A DNA stretch of 64,000 nucleotides from Ichthyophonus hoferi (GCA_002751075.1 NAOQ01000108.1:78097-142096); one strand, 5' to 3'; shown: positions 30,201-43,613, counted from the first letter of the stretch. Numbers and translations: made by a program. The notes: generated by a model from the sequence alone, not told the origin.

Positions 30201-33200
30201 TCGGGTAATGGCCTATTTTGTCAGCCAGGTTAGCGTTTTGAATTTTGAAGCTCTTTGGACATTTTTTTAAAAATCTATTGCATTTTTTCCTTGTTCCAGT
30301 TTATGATCTGTTATTTTCCATGGATTATGTACAGGTGTTTATATATTGCATTGGTTTCTATACGTGCTTGAATATATATACTTAATGTAGTACAGACATG
30401 CATGCATAAAAAAAATAGCATGGCATCATGTATAGACAAAATTTAACTTCAAAGTTACTTGTTTACTCAACCATATTTCTAAGCATTTATTACTTGTTTT
30501 TTCATTTACTTTATTTATTATCTACTTATTACTATATTTTCATGCATTCCTTGATTTTATATTTTTACCCCTTTATTATTCAGGCACAATTTTAGTGTAT
30601 TATCTTACCATTTCATCAAAATGTTTCCCTCGATATATTATGTACCCCCATGTTTTAATCTTTCCCTACTTTTTGTCTCCTTTCCTCGACTCTGTATTCC
30701 TCATTGCCCCTTGAGGTGTACGCTGTGATCTAGTTTTTCATAACGTGTCAAATCTATAGTCAACTGTAATTCAAAAAGAAACTAGCATCATTGTCTATCA
30801 GTAGCTATTCCAGTGTACTATCTAACATACACTTACTATTATTTCTACATAAAATAGAAATTGAAGATTATCTGGCGGTAGCTGCTCTTAAATGCTCTGT
30901 GGGTTTCATGGCCAGTATCAAGAAGGGCCGATTGGATTGCAGGGATATTAATGAGTGTGTGATTGGAATGCATGCTTGTGATAAGAATGCTGACTGTCGA
31001 AATACGGAGGGAGCATATGCTTGCACGTGCAGGGAGGACTATGTAGGGAATGGAACTAGTTGTACTATTAGTATGTACCTTGTTTACTTTTACCGCTTAG
31101 TAGTTATTACTATCTTTTCCGATTTATCTGTTTTAGTTTTTATTATATTAGCTTCTTCATCTGATCTCTATTGCATACTTTAACCGCTGTGCAATGTTTT
31201 CTCCCTCTTCACATCCTATTCCCTAATCTTTTAAATATATTTATATAGTAGATTTGCTCATACATATAAATTCAAGATAGGTTCATAATATAAGCTTAAT
31301 AGAAATTAAAATAAAGAAAGCGAAGGTTTACTCTTTTATGAAAATTTCGACTATATCTGTCAAAACACCAATACTGTATTATAAATAGCTACATATAATA
31401 CTCACAAATTATTTCGTTCCTTATTAATTTTTAGCACATTTTTTAATATTCAATGATATATAGATACCTGTCAGGATGGGTACAAGAAGTCTACGTTTGG
31501 GGCATGCCTAGATATAGATGAGTGTGCAACGAATGCCCACTCTTGCAGCCCTAACTCCATTTGCACAAATTATGAGGGTGGATTTAATTGTACCTGTATA
31601 AAGGGATTCCAGTCGAGCTTGGATGATGCCAGTTGTGTTCCTGGTATGTATTGTTTTATCCTACTATTTTTAAAGATTAAGAATATGTTTTTTTGGGAAG
31701 CGCACTTGCACATACAAAATATATTAAATATACGCTTTTGCAAACGCAGCTGGCCCTGAATGTTTCTTTTGCGTTTTGATGTCAGTAAATGGACGATGAT
31801 TACTCTATCAACTTTTAAGGCGATAACGAGTGCATTTTATCACACTGTGAACATATGTATTGTTTTAAGCGTACCTGATAGCATCTCATGGTTTAAATAA
31901 CAAATTAATGATCTTATGACCTCCCATTAATACTAATGCCTAGATATTACTTTTCTTAAAGGCTACTACATAATTTTATCATACGAATACCCTGTAAAAC
32001 CAAAATTAGACCTAATTAAAATTACTGGAATTGAAAGACATTCTTTATCTTTTCTAACTAATTTATAAGCACATTTCATTTATCAACTGATCCTACCTGC
32101 CTCTCCCACAAACACACCTGCTTTGTAACATTATAACAACTTCCTCCTTTTTTTGGAATCCATGTACACAACAACACCCCATAGTCACGCAATGCGAATT
32201 AGGGATGGTTATGGATGTCAACAATAATTGCACTGATGATGATGAATGTAGAATGGGGTCCCATGATTGTGATATCAACGCGTTTTGTCAAAATTCAATG
32301 GGCAGTTTTGTGTGTAGTTGCAGGAATGGGTTTATTGGTGACGGCATCAACTGTAAGAGAGGTAGGTAACCTTATTACCATAACTACTATTTTTATTTTA
32401 TTTTCATCTTTGATATTAATTTATTATCAATTTATATTATCAATTATTATTTCTTTTTCAATTTCATATGATTGTTTTGTGCCTTATAGGTTTCAAATTT
32501 GATATATAATTTATACACAAAATAAGAACTTTAGTTATTGCTATCAAAGCCTCAATATCAAAAATCCAGCCAAAAAAGCATCATCATTTCTGATGTATTG
32601 TGACTTAGTAAAGCAATAAATGCATATTTAATTTTTTCTGATCATAATATAATACCATGTGGACTAAGTAAAACCGTTGGCTGCGTGTCTTTACCCGTAC
32701 AAATGGCAGCATGTGAATCACTCTTACGACTTTTGCCTATTTGTAAGTCTCGTAACAACCATCTATATGTTTTTCCTAATTAAAATAGTACCAATTACCA
32801 TAACATTTTCAAACTTGTAAACATATATCTAATAATTTAGGTAGATATTATGATAGTCATATAAGGGCACGCATACAAAAACAATATTTATTATCCAATT
32901 CTCTAGTTGTTTCTATAACACCAACTAATAAGCACAATTCATGTCCTATAGCTACCGTGTGTGCCGATGGGTTTATTAAATCAGGGGAAGTATGCGAGGA
33001 CAACGATGAATGCGACGAAAATGTGCATAATTGTCATGCTGACGCAAAGTGTACTAATAATCCCGGAAGCTTCACGTGTCTTTGCAACTTTGGATTTACA
33101 GGAAATGGAGTGACTTGTGAGGCACCCTCTCAAAAAACGGTTTCCAACGATAAGATATCTATTGCTCAAGCGGGTGAGTTGATTATTTTTTTTCTTCTTC

Positions 33201-34935
33201 TATTGTAAAATATATTCTCACCTGTTCACCTGCTTATTTGTCCTGTTCCTTTTATCACAGACTTCCCTTCTCTTAGTTTTCATATTTTCCTTTTTAGTCA
33301 CTCTTAATTAATTATTATACCTTTGATTTATGCCTGTAATAGCTATATACATATCTTTTGCATATATTTTGTACATCCATACACTTCTATTTGTTTATTT
33401 GTTCAAGATTCTTCGTCAATGATCATTTTAAATCTGATTACTATTTATTTTTTTGGCGTATTTTATGGTGACACTTTGCTTGCCTGCTCTTTTGTCTTTT
33501 CCCTCTCCTTTATTGCAGTCGCCTTCTCTTCCCACCATCATGTCTACTATTATATATTGTTTATCTTTATCTATCTGTTGCTTCATTTTTTCACTTCACC
33601 GAATGTGCTACAAATAAATTTTCTTACAAAAAATGCATTTAAAGTTTTCATTCTCTTTCTTGTTTTCGTTTTCTGACGTTGCACAGGCCCAAGGTTAAAG
33701 AATTCGACTTGTAACATCTTTTTACATTAAGCCAGTGTTAGTTAATAGCTCTAAATATAATATTGATGGCATGTGTAATACCCGGAGTCCTTATTATTTT
33801 TTGTTTTCGGGAGCGTAAGCACAACTTTCTAACATATATATAGCTGGGACTATAATCAAAGCACATTCACACAATATGTGACTTATGTTCTACAACAGAT
33901 CTTATTTCAACACATGATAGCTTGTTTGAGAACGCGACTTTTTTATATAACTATATTATCATAGAATAATTTCCCAAAGTCCTTATAATATGCAACAACC
34001 TAATACAGATATGCGCTGCACTGTGTGTGACAAGAATGGTATATGCAAAAAATTAGGCTCCGACCTTTACTGTCAGTGCAAGGAGGGATGGGTTGGTGAC
34101 GGCAAATCTTGTGTTAATGGTAGGAGAAGGCCTTACGGATTTTATTTACGGAGATTGCTGGTGTATACATGTTAATTTGTGGTTAACTAATAGTGATTTT
34201 AAATGCATATTCATTAGAAATTTTACATTGATTAACATTTTTTAAATATATTTATGATGGTTGTTGTCGATTATTATTACATTTGCATTGATCTTGGGTA
34301 ATATAAAGCTCATGTAACATACATTGTGGAGCTAAGGAGGTTTAAAATTGATACTGTGTAAATATTGCAATGCAGTTTGTTGAAGAGATTTTGTAATAAC
34401 TATTGGCATCATCATGGCTAACTGTGCATAGTTAATTAAACCAAGTTCTTAGAATTTAAAGAAATTGTAAAGAGGAATATAGAAAAGTTTTAATTTTCCT
34501 GCTTTCCCACTCTCTCCTAGTTTTATATACATAAAAATATATAATCATTACTATCCAACAACCAAACCAACCCAGATGGATAAAAATTATCTTAGTGTAA
34601 ACCGGATGCAAAATTAAAGCATAAAGAAGAAAATAGTCTTATATTAGCAAAACAAAAACTGATAAAATGATAAATTAATAAAGAGCAAACCAAGTTTACT
34701 TACATATCCTCCACATGTTACTGTCACTGTAGTACAAGAACGCTGTCAAACAGGATTGGTGTTTGATGAAGCATCCAATGAGTGTAATGATATAGATGAA
34801 TGCAAGACAAAGGAGAGAACTTGCTCAGACCAGTCCACATGTATTAATGTGTATGGTAGTTCCTATTGCCAATGCAAGCCTGGTGCTACTAGCAGTGACT
34901 GTGTGGATGTCACAGAGGAGGTAGACCTAATATAG
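27294..34935 (+). CDS. secreted multi-EGF-domain protein
   Basis: Ten exons were spliced with every junction in phase 1: 27294-27360, 28391-28549, 29565-29699, 30091-30228, 30858-31070, 31464-31643, 32185-32361, 32952-33173, 34009-34119 and 34733-34935. The product is about 534 residues. Exon 1 encodes a signal peptide (about 21 residues, MAVWKILTLLVFSLFS...). Each later exon carries one EGF-like module with six-cysteine or reduced spacing. Several show calcium-binding D-I-N/D-E-C starts (exons 5, 6 and 10; degenerate in 2, 7 and 8), others end in GDG/GNG-x-x-C as in nidogen and uromodulin. Exon 9 holds a shortened module. There is no transmembrane segment or anchor; the protein ends EEVDLI. 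It is most likely an extracellular matrix or secreted adhesion protein. Exon 5 could start at 30882 instead. No specific orthologue is recognised. Confidence 0.88.
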
Positions 34936-36123
34936 TCAATAAATACTGGTTTGATCTTTCCCAATCTAATCTTCTATATGCCTAATAGACATACATTTCT
35001 TTTCCTTATATTTCTCTCTTGATCACTCACCCATGCACATCCTCACCTTGTCAGTAGTTATAAAGTTAAAATATTTAATTATGAAATTTAAGTTTTAATA
35101 ATATATATGGTAAAGACAAAAAGATGCAATACCAATTATGATTAATCTTGTTCTTCTCGGACACTGCATTGTAATCTACTGTACACCACATTTTACAGAA
35201 CCCCAGGCTTGATTGTATTTGATAGATATTGGTGTTTTTAAAACGTAATGTCCTCACTCAATACCTTATTGAACTTCAAAAATCAGTATCCCATTAGACT
35301 ATATTTTACATCAATGCATACTAATGTTAAAATGAATATGAGGCGTGAATGTGTAACTACTGGCAATGTATATAGGCTTTATTGCACAATACTCTTCCTT
35401 AATATTCAGCTGTAGTTGAAATATAATGCACGGGGCCAACATGTAGAATTCTACCACATTTAAGTCGTTAAACACTTACTACCATAGGCACTGGCTGCTC
35501 AAGGTTTGTAGTAATAGTCTAAATAAATATGGTTTCACTCAAAATATATATCCTATCATAAATTAACTCAACTATACACTGTCAGCAATACTGGATTTAA
35601 GGCACTACCATCATTACTACGGGAATATAAAGGGCATAGCATCATATTTTTAACTCTTTATTTTTCATGTGTATACAATACAAATATGAGAGAATTAAAA
35701 GTATATATTGTTCTAGTTTTCCAAAAACAAAAAAATCCAATTAAAATTAAAATTAAGAGCATAAAAGCCAGAGAAGAAAAATCAGAAATGCATGACAGTA
35801 CACCAAATAATATGTTTACTCAATACTATATTATATTTTTACTCTATATGAAGTACGTAGAGACTACTTACAACCTAGCTTTATATGGATGCATTGCTAC
35901 ACTCTAAGAGTAGAAATATATATGAGTATAAATCCATGTTTTAAGTTATCACTGTAACTGTTCTCCAGGAAATTTGTTTTACTGTTCCATATATATTATA
36001 TATTATACCTATATACACAGTCAGTAATTTGATACATGTATGGCGCAATGATACAATAAAGCGCCAATTAAAATAATATATAATCAACCATCAGCTATAT
36101 AATATACATAGTATATTATATTA
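34936..36123. other. intergenic, no gene seen
   Basis: Lies between convergent genes (EGF gene plus, Ser-rich gene minus). Only short AT-rich frames are present. Confidence 0.45.
34938..34943 (+). promoter_or_regulatory. possible poly(A) signal abutting the EGF gene stop
   Basis: AATAAA starts two bases after the TAG stop. If used, the 3' untranslated region would be only a few tens of bases. Another AATAAA lies near 35521, so usage is uncertain. Confidence 0.35.
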
Positions 36124-38989
36124 CTATCTCTCCCACTCAATCTCCGACATCTCCGAGGAAGAACAACTGACGGACTCTAATCTCTTGGCCTGAGTTTTAC
36201 TAAGCTCTAGCCGTGCCTTAAGCAAGCTTCGTTCTTTTAAAAGGTCAACCAGCGCCCCTGATTGTGCATTGACTGATTCTCGTAGCCCCTCAACCAAACA
36301 TTCCAAATCTTCTAAAGCAAGTATGCCAATATGGCTTATGTACGTAGGGGTATTTGTTGCAGTATCCTCATCTCCCTTCTGTGTATTTGTATCTGTTGTC
36401 ATTAACTTCTTACGTCGGCCTACCTTTAGTATCTCTTCTTCATTCATATCTTCTTCATCCGTTTCTCCCTCCCATACCGCCCCATCCGAGCTTTTAATAC
36501 ATTCCTGGGAGTTAGTAATCATTTTACTCATTTTCAAGTAACTGAATTCATTTGTCTCTCTCTTATTCTCATTTACATCCTCATTTACAGTCGTTTCCCC
36601 TTTCCTTGTGTTCGCGATCCAGTCTATCAAAGGGGAAGATAAAGTAGCCTGTTGCCAAGATATAGTAGAGGATTTTCTTTTATGCCTACTTGCCAGTGGG
36701 GAGGAAGGCATCATGCCCTCTCGTGCAGGTTTAAAGGGTTGACTGACAGAGGCCGAACGTCCTCGCACAGCATCAGCCACAGGGGGCTTGATCTTTTGCT
36801 TGAAGGAATTGGGCATATGTAATGATATATTATTAAACATTCGCTGGAAACTGGAAGTAGTGATGAGTGGTTCCGGTGGGTTATGGCTGTCTGTAGAAGG
36901 AGTGGGGTCTAGTGTATCCTCATTGCAAAGGGGGGGTGTCGACTCCTGTGAAACGGAAAGAGAGTGAGATATGACGAAGAGAGATGTAATGGGAAGAGTG
37001 AGGAGGGGAAGAGCAGGGAGAGATGGGTAGATGATATATGGAAATGACGTTGTAGTGTAAGGGTAGGAATTGCATGTGTATAATGTATTATAGGTGTTGT
37101 TATGAATATGTAGATGTGTCGAAAGATGGGCAATATTAAATACAAAGGTGTGGGAGCTTGTGGAGAGATATAAAGTAAATATATGTATTTAAAAAGCAAT
37201 ACTGTATGTGTGTACCAATATATAAGAAATCAGAATGCTAATATATCGGTATACATCAAGTTAGTGTTTGTATGGATCATAGGTCAAAATACAAGCAAAT
37301 TTAATATGCAGGGATCGGTTAATTGGCGTATTAAAAATAGGAATATATATACACGTAACCTGAGAGTTGAAAAGATCTTACTATAACCTACCATATATGG
37401 AATGATTACCAATGCTCACTAAATTCCCTCTCTCGCTCACTTCATATATTCTATCTCCCCCTTCCCTAACCCAATTAATATACGTATATTCGCTTATATA
37501 ATATTTTAATTTCGATTTTATCCAATCAATATTAGTTGTTATGATTATAGTCCTGAACACTCAGGTATACTGGACACTGTCTGATAGTATGTAATCTATA
37601 ATCAGCAATTAAAATTAATTTGGAAAGGATTTAAATTATATTAAAAACATATACTTGAATCTAGCTTATTTATTTCTTTAAATATTTACAAATTATAGCT
37701 AATTATAGATGTTAATAAAGACTATTGGTTATAACTCAAGAAGTACTATATCCCTGGTATATCCATAGGCACACGGAGAATACAGCAACCTCCTATACCC
37801 TCAACTCACACGTTAATATGAACAGAGATTGATTAAGGAATTAGATAGCGAAGGGTTTAAGAGATAAGGTCGTTTATGAGTGCATAAAATAAAGAAGGAA
37901 ATATATATGTGCAACAAAAAACCATTAAACAAACGTGTGGTGAGTAGAGAAATACAAGGAAAGCAAAAGGGATTATGACTAAGTAAAGAAACAGAAGAGG
38001 ACAGGAGAACAAGACACTATTAATATGAGTATATATATCATAGTGCTGCCTGTATATATATATGTGCAGACGTTGCCATGACTAGGGTTTAGATGAGTGA
38101 AGGGTATAGAAAGGAAACTAAAAGGTTTTTAAAGAGTATGACTTATTGGCGCATGTCTAATATAAACGGGATAAAAAAAACAAAAAAACAATGCAAATAC
38201 ATTTAATTAATGAAAGTGTGTGTGATACATTTGATTGTTCGCGTAAGAGACAGAGAGACAGAGAGGGAATAGGTATATATATTTACTATTATAATCCTAT
38301 TGACACGGTCCCCTAAACATACCCTAAACATGTAAACCAAACCCTTCTCGGGCTAAAGATACCCTTATAACTATTTTGGTCCACATCTAGTTATCAAGCT
38401 ATATATTTACCTGTATTAACGTGCTTTGATCCTCCCCCTCCAGTACCACATCCTTAAAGTCCGTAGTCCTACTCTCCTCTATCATTGCAGGACTATCTTT
38501 TAGTATTACTTCACTTGTTCCATAAAATGATTCTCTGCAGGATGAGCCAGACCCACTGTCCATACGATATAATTTCTCACGGGGTACGTTCAAGCTCTCT
38601 GCCCTTCTGTGTGACGACCCCTTTGTCTTGACAGGGCAGTCCTCTTCACCCAAGTCAACTTGTTCAAAATCAACATCATAATTGGTCCTTAAACTATCCA
38701 TATGAGTAAGAGAGTTATAGGCTCTAAGAATACTTGGAACACTGTTAGAGGATAATGTTTGTGTAGTGTAACTACAAGAAATAGTTGAAGGCTTGGAAGC
38801 TGAGAAAGAGATACGCGAGTGTGAATTTGAATTTGAAAGGGAAGCGCCATTGATTACTGGGGATTGGCCATGGTATCTACTGGTGTAGCTAGTAGCACGG
38901 GGGGCGCATGAAGTATATGTGACACCTATTATCTTTGTTGGTGGTGGCTCCGGTGGAGTAATTGCTACATGGGCAATAGAGTGCATCAT
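36124..38989 (-). CDS. unrecognised Ser-rich protein with C-terminal coiled coil
   Basis: Two exons (38411-38989 and 36124-36945) join in phase 0 to give 466 residues. Residues 1-190 are Ser/Thr/Pro-rich and probably disordered, with PPEPPPT near the N terminus. The second exon has a basic Ser-rich region (RGRSASVSQPFKP, RHKRKSSTISW near 260-285) that looks like phosphorylation or nuclear-localisation sequence, then an acidic patch (EGETDEEDMNEEE). About residues 400-450 form a leucine-rich amphipathic helix (LEDLECLVEGLRES...LVDLLKERSLLKARLELS), a likely coiled coil. The helix loosely recalls the C-terminal coil of schwannomin-interacting protein 1, but I would not assign it. Probably an intracellular adaptor; function unknown. 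Confidence 0.7.
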
Positions 38990-40187
38990 TTTAGCTTAAT
39001 CTAGAGACAGTTGTGTTACTGCAGTGTTGTATTATATTTAAAATTTTAATGTCCTCCTAAGGATTACGAAAGCTACGTACAAGCCAATTAAAACCAAAAA
39101 CCACAAGCACTGTTTGCCTAAATTTTTTCAAAACATAGCCTTTGCAATAGTATAGCTTTATCTAATAACTACATTAAAAACAATGTTTACTACTATAATA
39201 GCACTTTAAGTACTTTAAATGGATATGGTTTATCTATTTATTAACCAAGATCTATATAATTCTATAAAAAGCACGGCCGGGTATGGTTACGTCATATCTA
39301 AGAGTCATTGCTATGACGTTTGCCATAGTTTCAAAATACAGTGCCGATGCATTACAAACTTAAAGCTATATAAGTAAAAGTATAATTAGCAGGTGTATAC
39401 AATTTTGTATCAAATTTATTACTGCTTTGTATTTTGAAAAGTATTTAATGTTTAAGTTAAAAGAAAATAATGTACATCTTATCTGAGTTGTACGTACGTC
39501 CCAAGATTCGTCCGGAATACCATAAAACGTAAAGTTAGCCATCTCTTTTCGCATGGCAATCTTGAGTTAATTTCACCAATATTCTCACAATAATGTATAT
39601 TCTCTTTTAGTTCTATATATATATATAATGTAAGGCATTAAAAAATAAATTTTTATTAAAATATATCAAATTTATAAAACAGACTATATATGCATAGTGA
39701 CAATTTATTTGCCCCGTCTTTTTGTATGCGTGTTAATAAGCAAATGAGAGGCGTTATGTTTCTCTATAAATATTTTGCGTATGAATCCTATTGGATAACA
39801 AAAAGCGTATCATATATATAGTGGCTATCTTACCATTGGGTTAGATAATCAACCCATAATTTCGTCTTGATTGCTTATTAATTATCGTCGACACACCGTC
39901 AGCATAAAATAGACAGTGTTTTAGAGTGCCTAGGTTTATACCCTACTCTAATAGATACCTCATTAAAGTTTATGGCGATTGCTATATTATTTAAATGCAT
40001 TTTAAACTTATGGAATATCTAGGTTAAAAGATATATAAGGAATTTTTGTTACTAAAAATTTCTTGCCATCCATCTTTTGATACAATTTTTTATATATATT
40101 CTTATACATAAACTTAGAGAGCGGTTTTTCATATGCAAATAATAAAACTACAATTACATTTTAAAAATATATACTGTTTTCTACAAT
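38990..40187. other. Ser-rich gene upstream region and intergenic DNA
   Basis: A CCAAT box at 39084-39088 lies about 95 bases upstream of the start codon. No coding signal beyond it. Confidence 0.4.
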
Positions 40188-40406
40188 CTATGATCCTTTG
40201 GAATTAATCACATCTATGATCGTCCTTTCTTTAGGCGCTGGAACAGCGAGTATTCTCTTATTTTTGGAAGAATCAATGTAAAGTGGGACTTTACCTAGAT
40301 TAGCGAATCCGCCTGCTCCTGAATGAAGGCTCACCCTGAATGAAGGCCCGCTGAACGAAGGCGGCTCACCCTGAATGAAGACTCGCTTAGTTATTCCGCG
40401 AGTCAA
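40188..40406 (-). other. 72-codon frame of uncertain status
   Basis: The minus-strand frame reads as protein-like over its second half (LGKVPLYIDSSKNKRILAVP and KERTIIDVIN). The first half overlaps short tandem repeats of a CTGAATGAAGGCTCACC-type unit at about 40318-40385. It adjoins repeat sequence also found at 11560-11680, so a repeat-derived relic is more likely than a host gene. No homologue recognised. Confidence 0.3.
40318..40385. repeat. short tandem repeat, CTGAATGAAGG unit
   Basis: Four imperfect copies of CTGAAtGAAGgC separated by GCTCACC or similar, unusually GC-rich for the window. Confidence 0.7.
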
Positions 40407-40490
40407 ACTAAGTCATCTGACCCGTGAAGAAAGTCACAAACCAGTTAAAAATGGTTAGCTGCTGAAATAAGTGCCTCACATTTAATTTTA
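40395..40490 (-). repeat. dispersed repeat fragment matching 11560-11680
   Basis: Reverse complement contains the GTGAGGCAC/TTATTT and GGGTCAGATGACTTAGTTTG blocks in the same order as at 11560-11680. Diverged copy. Confidence 0.5.
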
Positions 40491-40639
40491 ATTGAAATTA
40501 AGTAATCAATCTCAGCTTGAAATTATAAAAAATCAATCCAGTATAAAAGCAAGCAGGCCTGTCTCCAATTGTTCCCAACGCTATATAATATTATGTTCCT
40601 GATTGATTCGAGCCCATCCATATTCATCAATTATATACC

Positions 40640-40930
40640 GATGTATTAATTCCATTCTATTACTACTGATTATAATATTTCTAATAAAGTTGTTAAGTTA
40701 TTATACCTGCTTGCTAACTTACTTGGTCGTCAAAAATATATTCTATAATATCTATATGTAATATGATGGTTGCTTTATATAGTAAGTTGAGTTACCGAGC
40801 AAGTAGTTGCTCCGGCATCTCTTAACGTTCTGAAATCGGAGCCACGTTGAGACTTTTGAGATTGCGTAATAGTAATGAGCAAGGTGATCACATGCGATTG
40901 CGACTCCCTAATTAGAAATATTGATCTCAA
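40640..40930 (+). repeat. family-B dispersed repeat, copy 2
   Basis: Shares TACTGATTATAATATTTCTAATAAAGTTGTTAAG-type sequence, TATTCTATAATAT and the terminal CCTAATTAGAAATATTGAT block with copies at 11835-12340 and 43965-44420. It is shortened relative to them. Confidence 0.5.
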
Positions 40931-42669
40931 TAGCACTCTTTCCAGACTTGAACATCTCTGGTGAAATTAGGAAATATCCACCATTATTATTTATTAGAAA
41001 TTACCTCGCAGTTTTTAATGGGTGCATCAATAAAAAAAATAACCACAGCTTGGAGTTTAAAACCAATGTACTATTTGCTACGTTGTTTAAAAGACAAAAG
41101 AGCTTGATTAATAGCTCAGATTATCTCGTTGAGATTGAACTTGATCTGAATCAGTTCTATATTCTATTAAAAAAGGAAAAAAAGGATACTTATTTTTGTT
41201 GGATCCAAAGCGTCCAATGCACTTTTGATGTTCATTCCTTTATTTATTGTTATCTTATTTTGTTACGATTGCCAAGATAAGAACGATTGCATTCCGATCG
41301 ATAATTCGATGCTATTATGGTATTCGCAAGTTCTGAAACAATAGTTTAATTTTGGTGGGCTGTGTAACAATCTGTTCACATAGGTAGATAGTAGGCCAGA
41401 TTTCAAACTCTACGATTAGAAAAATATTGGCGAGATTAATTCTAGTAAGCTGATACTCGAAGAAATTTAATTGTATAAATTGATAGTAGGCTAATTTTGA
41501 CCTCTTACGATTGTGAGAATGTTAAAACAAGAGTATTTAATTGATTTAGGTATTTTTTTTTACATAGATATAATTATTTATTCTTTTTATAAATTATTAT
41601 TACATATGTAGTCTGTCTGGAAAAATAGTTATTGCAATCCCTTGGTGTTAAATGCCAATCCAAAATGATCTATCAAAATTGAACTAGCCAATGGCAGAGG
41701 TCCCACGACTATTCTAGGCCATTTTAAATCATATGCTTTTGGGTCCAGATTACTGCTTGCTTAGACATCTTGCTTAAAATAAGTCTGGCTCACTTGTTTA
41801 GTAATATAACTATCTTAGCATATCTATACTCCGTGTATGAAAAAGGACACGTTATATAACACGCCTCTTAATTTGGTATTCCCCCTCATTATAAACGAAT
41901 GTAGACTCCAAAACATATTTGAAACGTTATTTACTTACAGACTGAAAATAGCAAATCATGCTTTCTCGTGCAACTCTTCATACACCAATAGTGAATATTT
42001 TATATTAAGTTTAAAGAATGCTTTTTAAAAATGAAAAATTGTTATACGCAACCACAAAAAACTAGGACTATGCGATTAAAGCCCAAAAAAGGAGAATATT
42101 CAGTGAAACGGAAAGCAGTAATCTTTAACCCATGAGAAAACAGGTTTTGTATTTTTGGCCTAAATTATGAGTGTACCGCTAATAAAATGTTATATGCTTC
42201 AGAATTACTATTTTCAGTTAAAAAAAGTTAGAAATAGGACTAGTATCTGTTGTACTGAGTTCTATTAGATAGTCGTAGTCAGGTAAAGGTCAAGCTAAAG
42301 CCTTTATTAAGTGCTCTTGAGTCTTTCTCTGATGTTCAATAGATATAAAAGTTTTTAACTTCTTTCTCGTTAATTTATTATCTATATTATGATTTTGATC
42401 TAAAGGTGGATATGTACATAAAGTTATGGTGCTATTACGAAGGAAGAGTTGAAATCAGGCTCAACTAGTAAAGTATTTGAATTATCTATTTCACACTTTT
42501 TGACAACTATAAATAAACATAATATAAGGACATAAAGCACATAAATCAAATGGTAAATGATGACGACTGAAAAAAGTGTTTTTTATTGTTTTTTTTTTGT
42601 TTTTTTTATGTTTTTCCGACCTATTGTTTGATGTGGACAATGTGGCAGTATCTACTGATGTAAATAAAA
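40931..42669. other. repeat-rich intergenic DNA
   Basis: A diverged direct pair is visible around 41390-41530, each copy with ATAGTAGGCcAaTTTTgAc followed by CTCTtACGATT and GAGaATGTT-like sequence. A 119-codon plus frame (40921-41280) begins in the end of family-B repeat and has no recognised domain. No host gene seen. Confidence 0.4.
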
Positions 42670-42840
42670 AAATATTTTGGCTAATTCTATTTACCGAAGA
42701 TTAATGAAGCTCTAGAATTGTCAGGTAACCAATTATCTCATTACCACAAATGATCACATCGTGGCATGGACAAATCATCTCATCTGTGACCAGAACTTCG
42801 GCAGAACTACGTTTTCATTCGGAGTTAATGGTCTTGTAAC
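42670..42840 (-). repeat. family-A dispersed repeat, copy 4
   Basis: On the minus strand begins GTTACAAGACCATTAACTCC, nearly the same edge as copy 3, and includes AAGTTCTGGT and GATTTGTCC shared with copy 1. Confidence 0.55.
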
Positions 42841-43385
42841 ATAAAGGAATAAGCTGTAATAATAATAAAATATTGAACGTATTGGTTCCAACAAAGGGTA
42901 TAGAATATTTTAATAGACATCCATGATCACATTGGTTAACAATTCAGTATTCTGCTCAATTGTGGTAAACCTAGCTTCAAAAATATTTTGAAAATAGCTT
43001 GCCATTTTTTCCAGCATAACAGGAGAAGTTACTGAGATGTTTTGTTGTTTATTATTATTTATTATGTACTGGGTTTGCATGAGCGTATTAGAATTGTTAT
43101 AATAGTTGTACTACTGCACAATAGGCTGTGCAGTTGGCTGTAAGATGTCTTGCAAAGTAGATTACAAGGGAGGCTGTGTGTTGGCCTGAGAATCAATGGT
43201 ATTATCTAATCTAATAGGCTTGGGTGTATAAATTGGTTCACCAGTGTTTGATCTAACAAGTTGACGTGTAGTGATTGGTGTGTTATTGTCGGGAATAGCA
43301 AGCTGGATTGTGGTGACTGGTTCACTGTTGTCACTAATAGCAAGTTTAGACTTTTAGTAAGGGAAGGTAATATTAGTACAAAGGT

Positions 43386-43613
43386 TTATGCCAATGCTGT
43401 TAGCACTGGGGCAGTAATTGTTACGATAAAGTTGTTGTCTTTGTGGAAGTATTCGTCAGACAGAGGTAGTAAGATGGTATTGTAAGTTAATTTATGCATG
43501 GGATAATTTGGGTTGTAAGACAGTGCAGGTAGAAGCATGTGAGAATGGCCCATAACCTTATTAGGAGGTTTATTTGATTTATTGTGGGAGTTTGGATTGA
43601 AATTTAAGATCAA
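43386..43613 (-). mobile_element. fossil repeat: coding relic, family unresolved
   Basis: A minus-strand frame of about 75 codons with a block (APVLT preceded by an LSxE(F/Y) segment) also found in the relic at 1258-1599. Protein-like sequence continues in pieces on the same strand toward a family-A repeat at 42670-42840. The element is broken in several places and old. Class unresolved. Confidence 0.45.

Noticed and set aside
30882-31070. Shorter version of EGF gene exon 5
   Set aside because: The acceptor at 30881 is possible and keeps the frame, but the upstream acceptor at 30857 has the better pyrimidine context. Kept only as an alternative.
40600-40625. GATTCGAGCCC resembling a tRNA T-arm
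   Set aside because: No matching acceptor stem, D-arm or A-box; it lies next to the family-B repeat (40640-40930).
40921-41280. 119-codon plus-strand frame
   Set aside because: Starts inside the end of a family-B repeat, low-complexity Lys/Leu content and no splice context.
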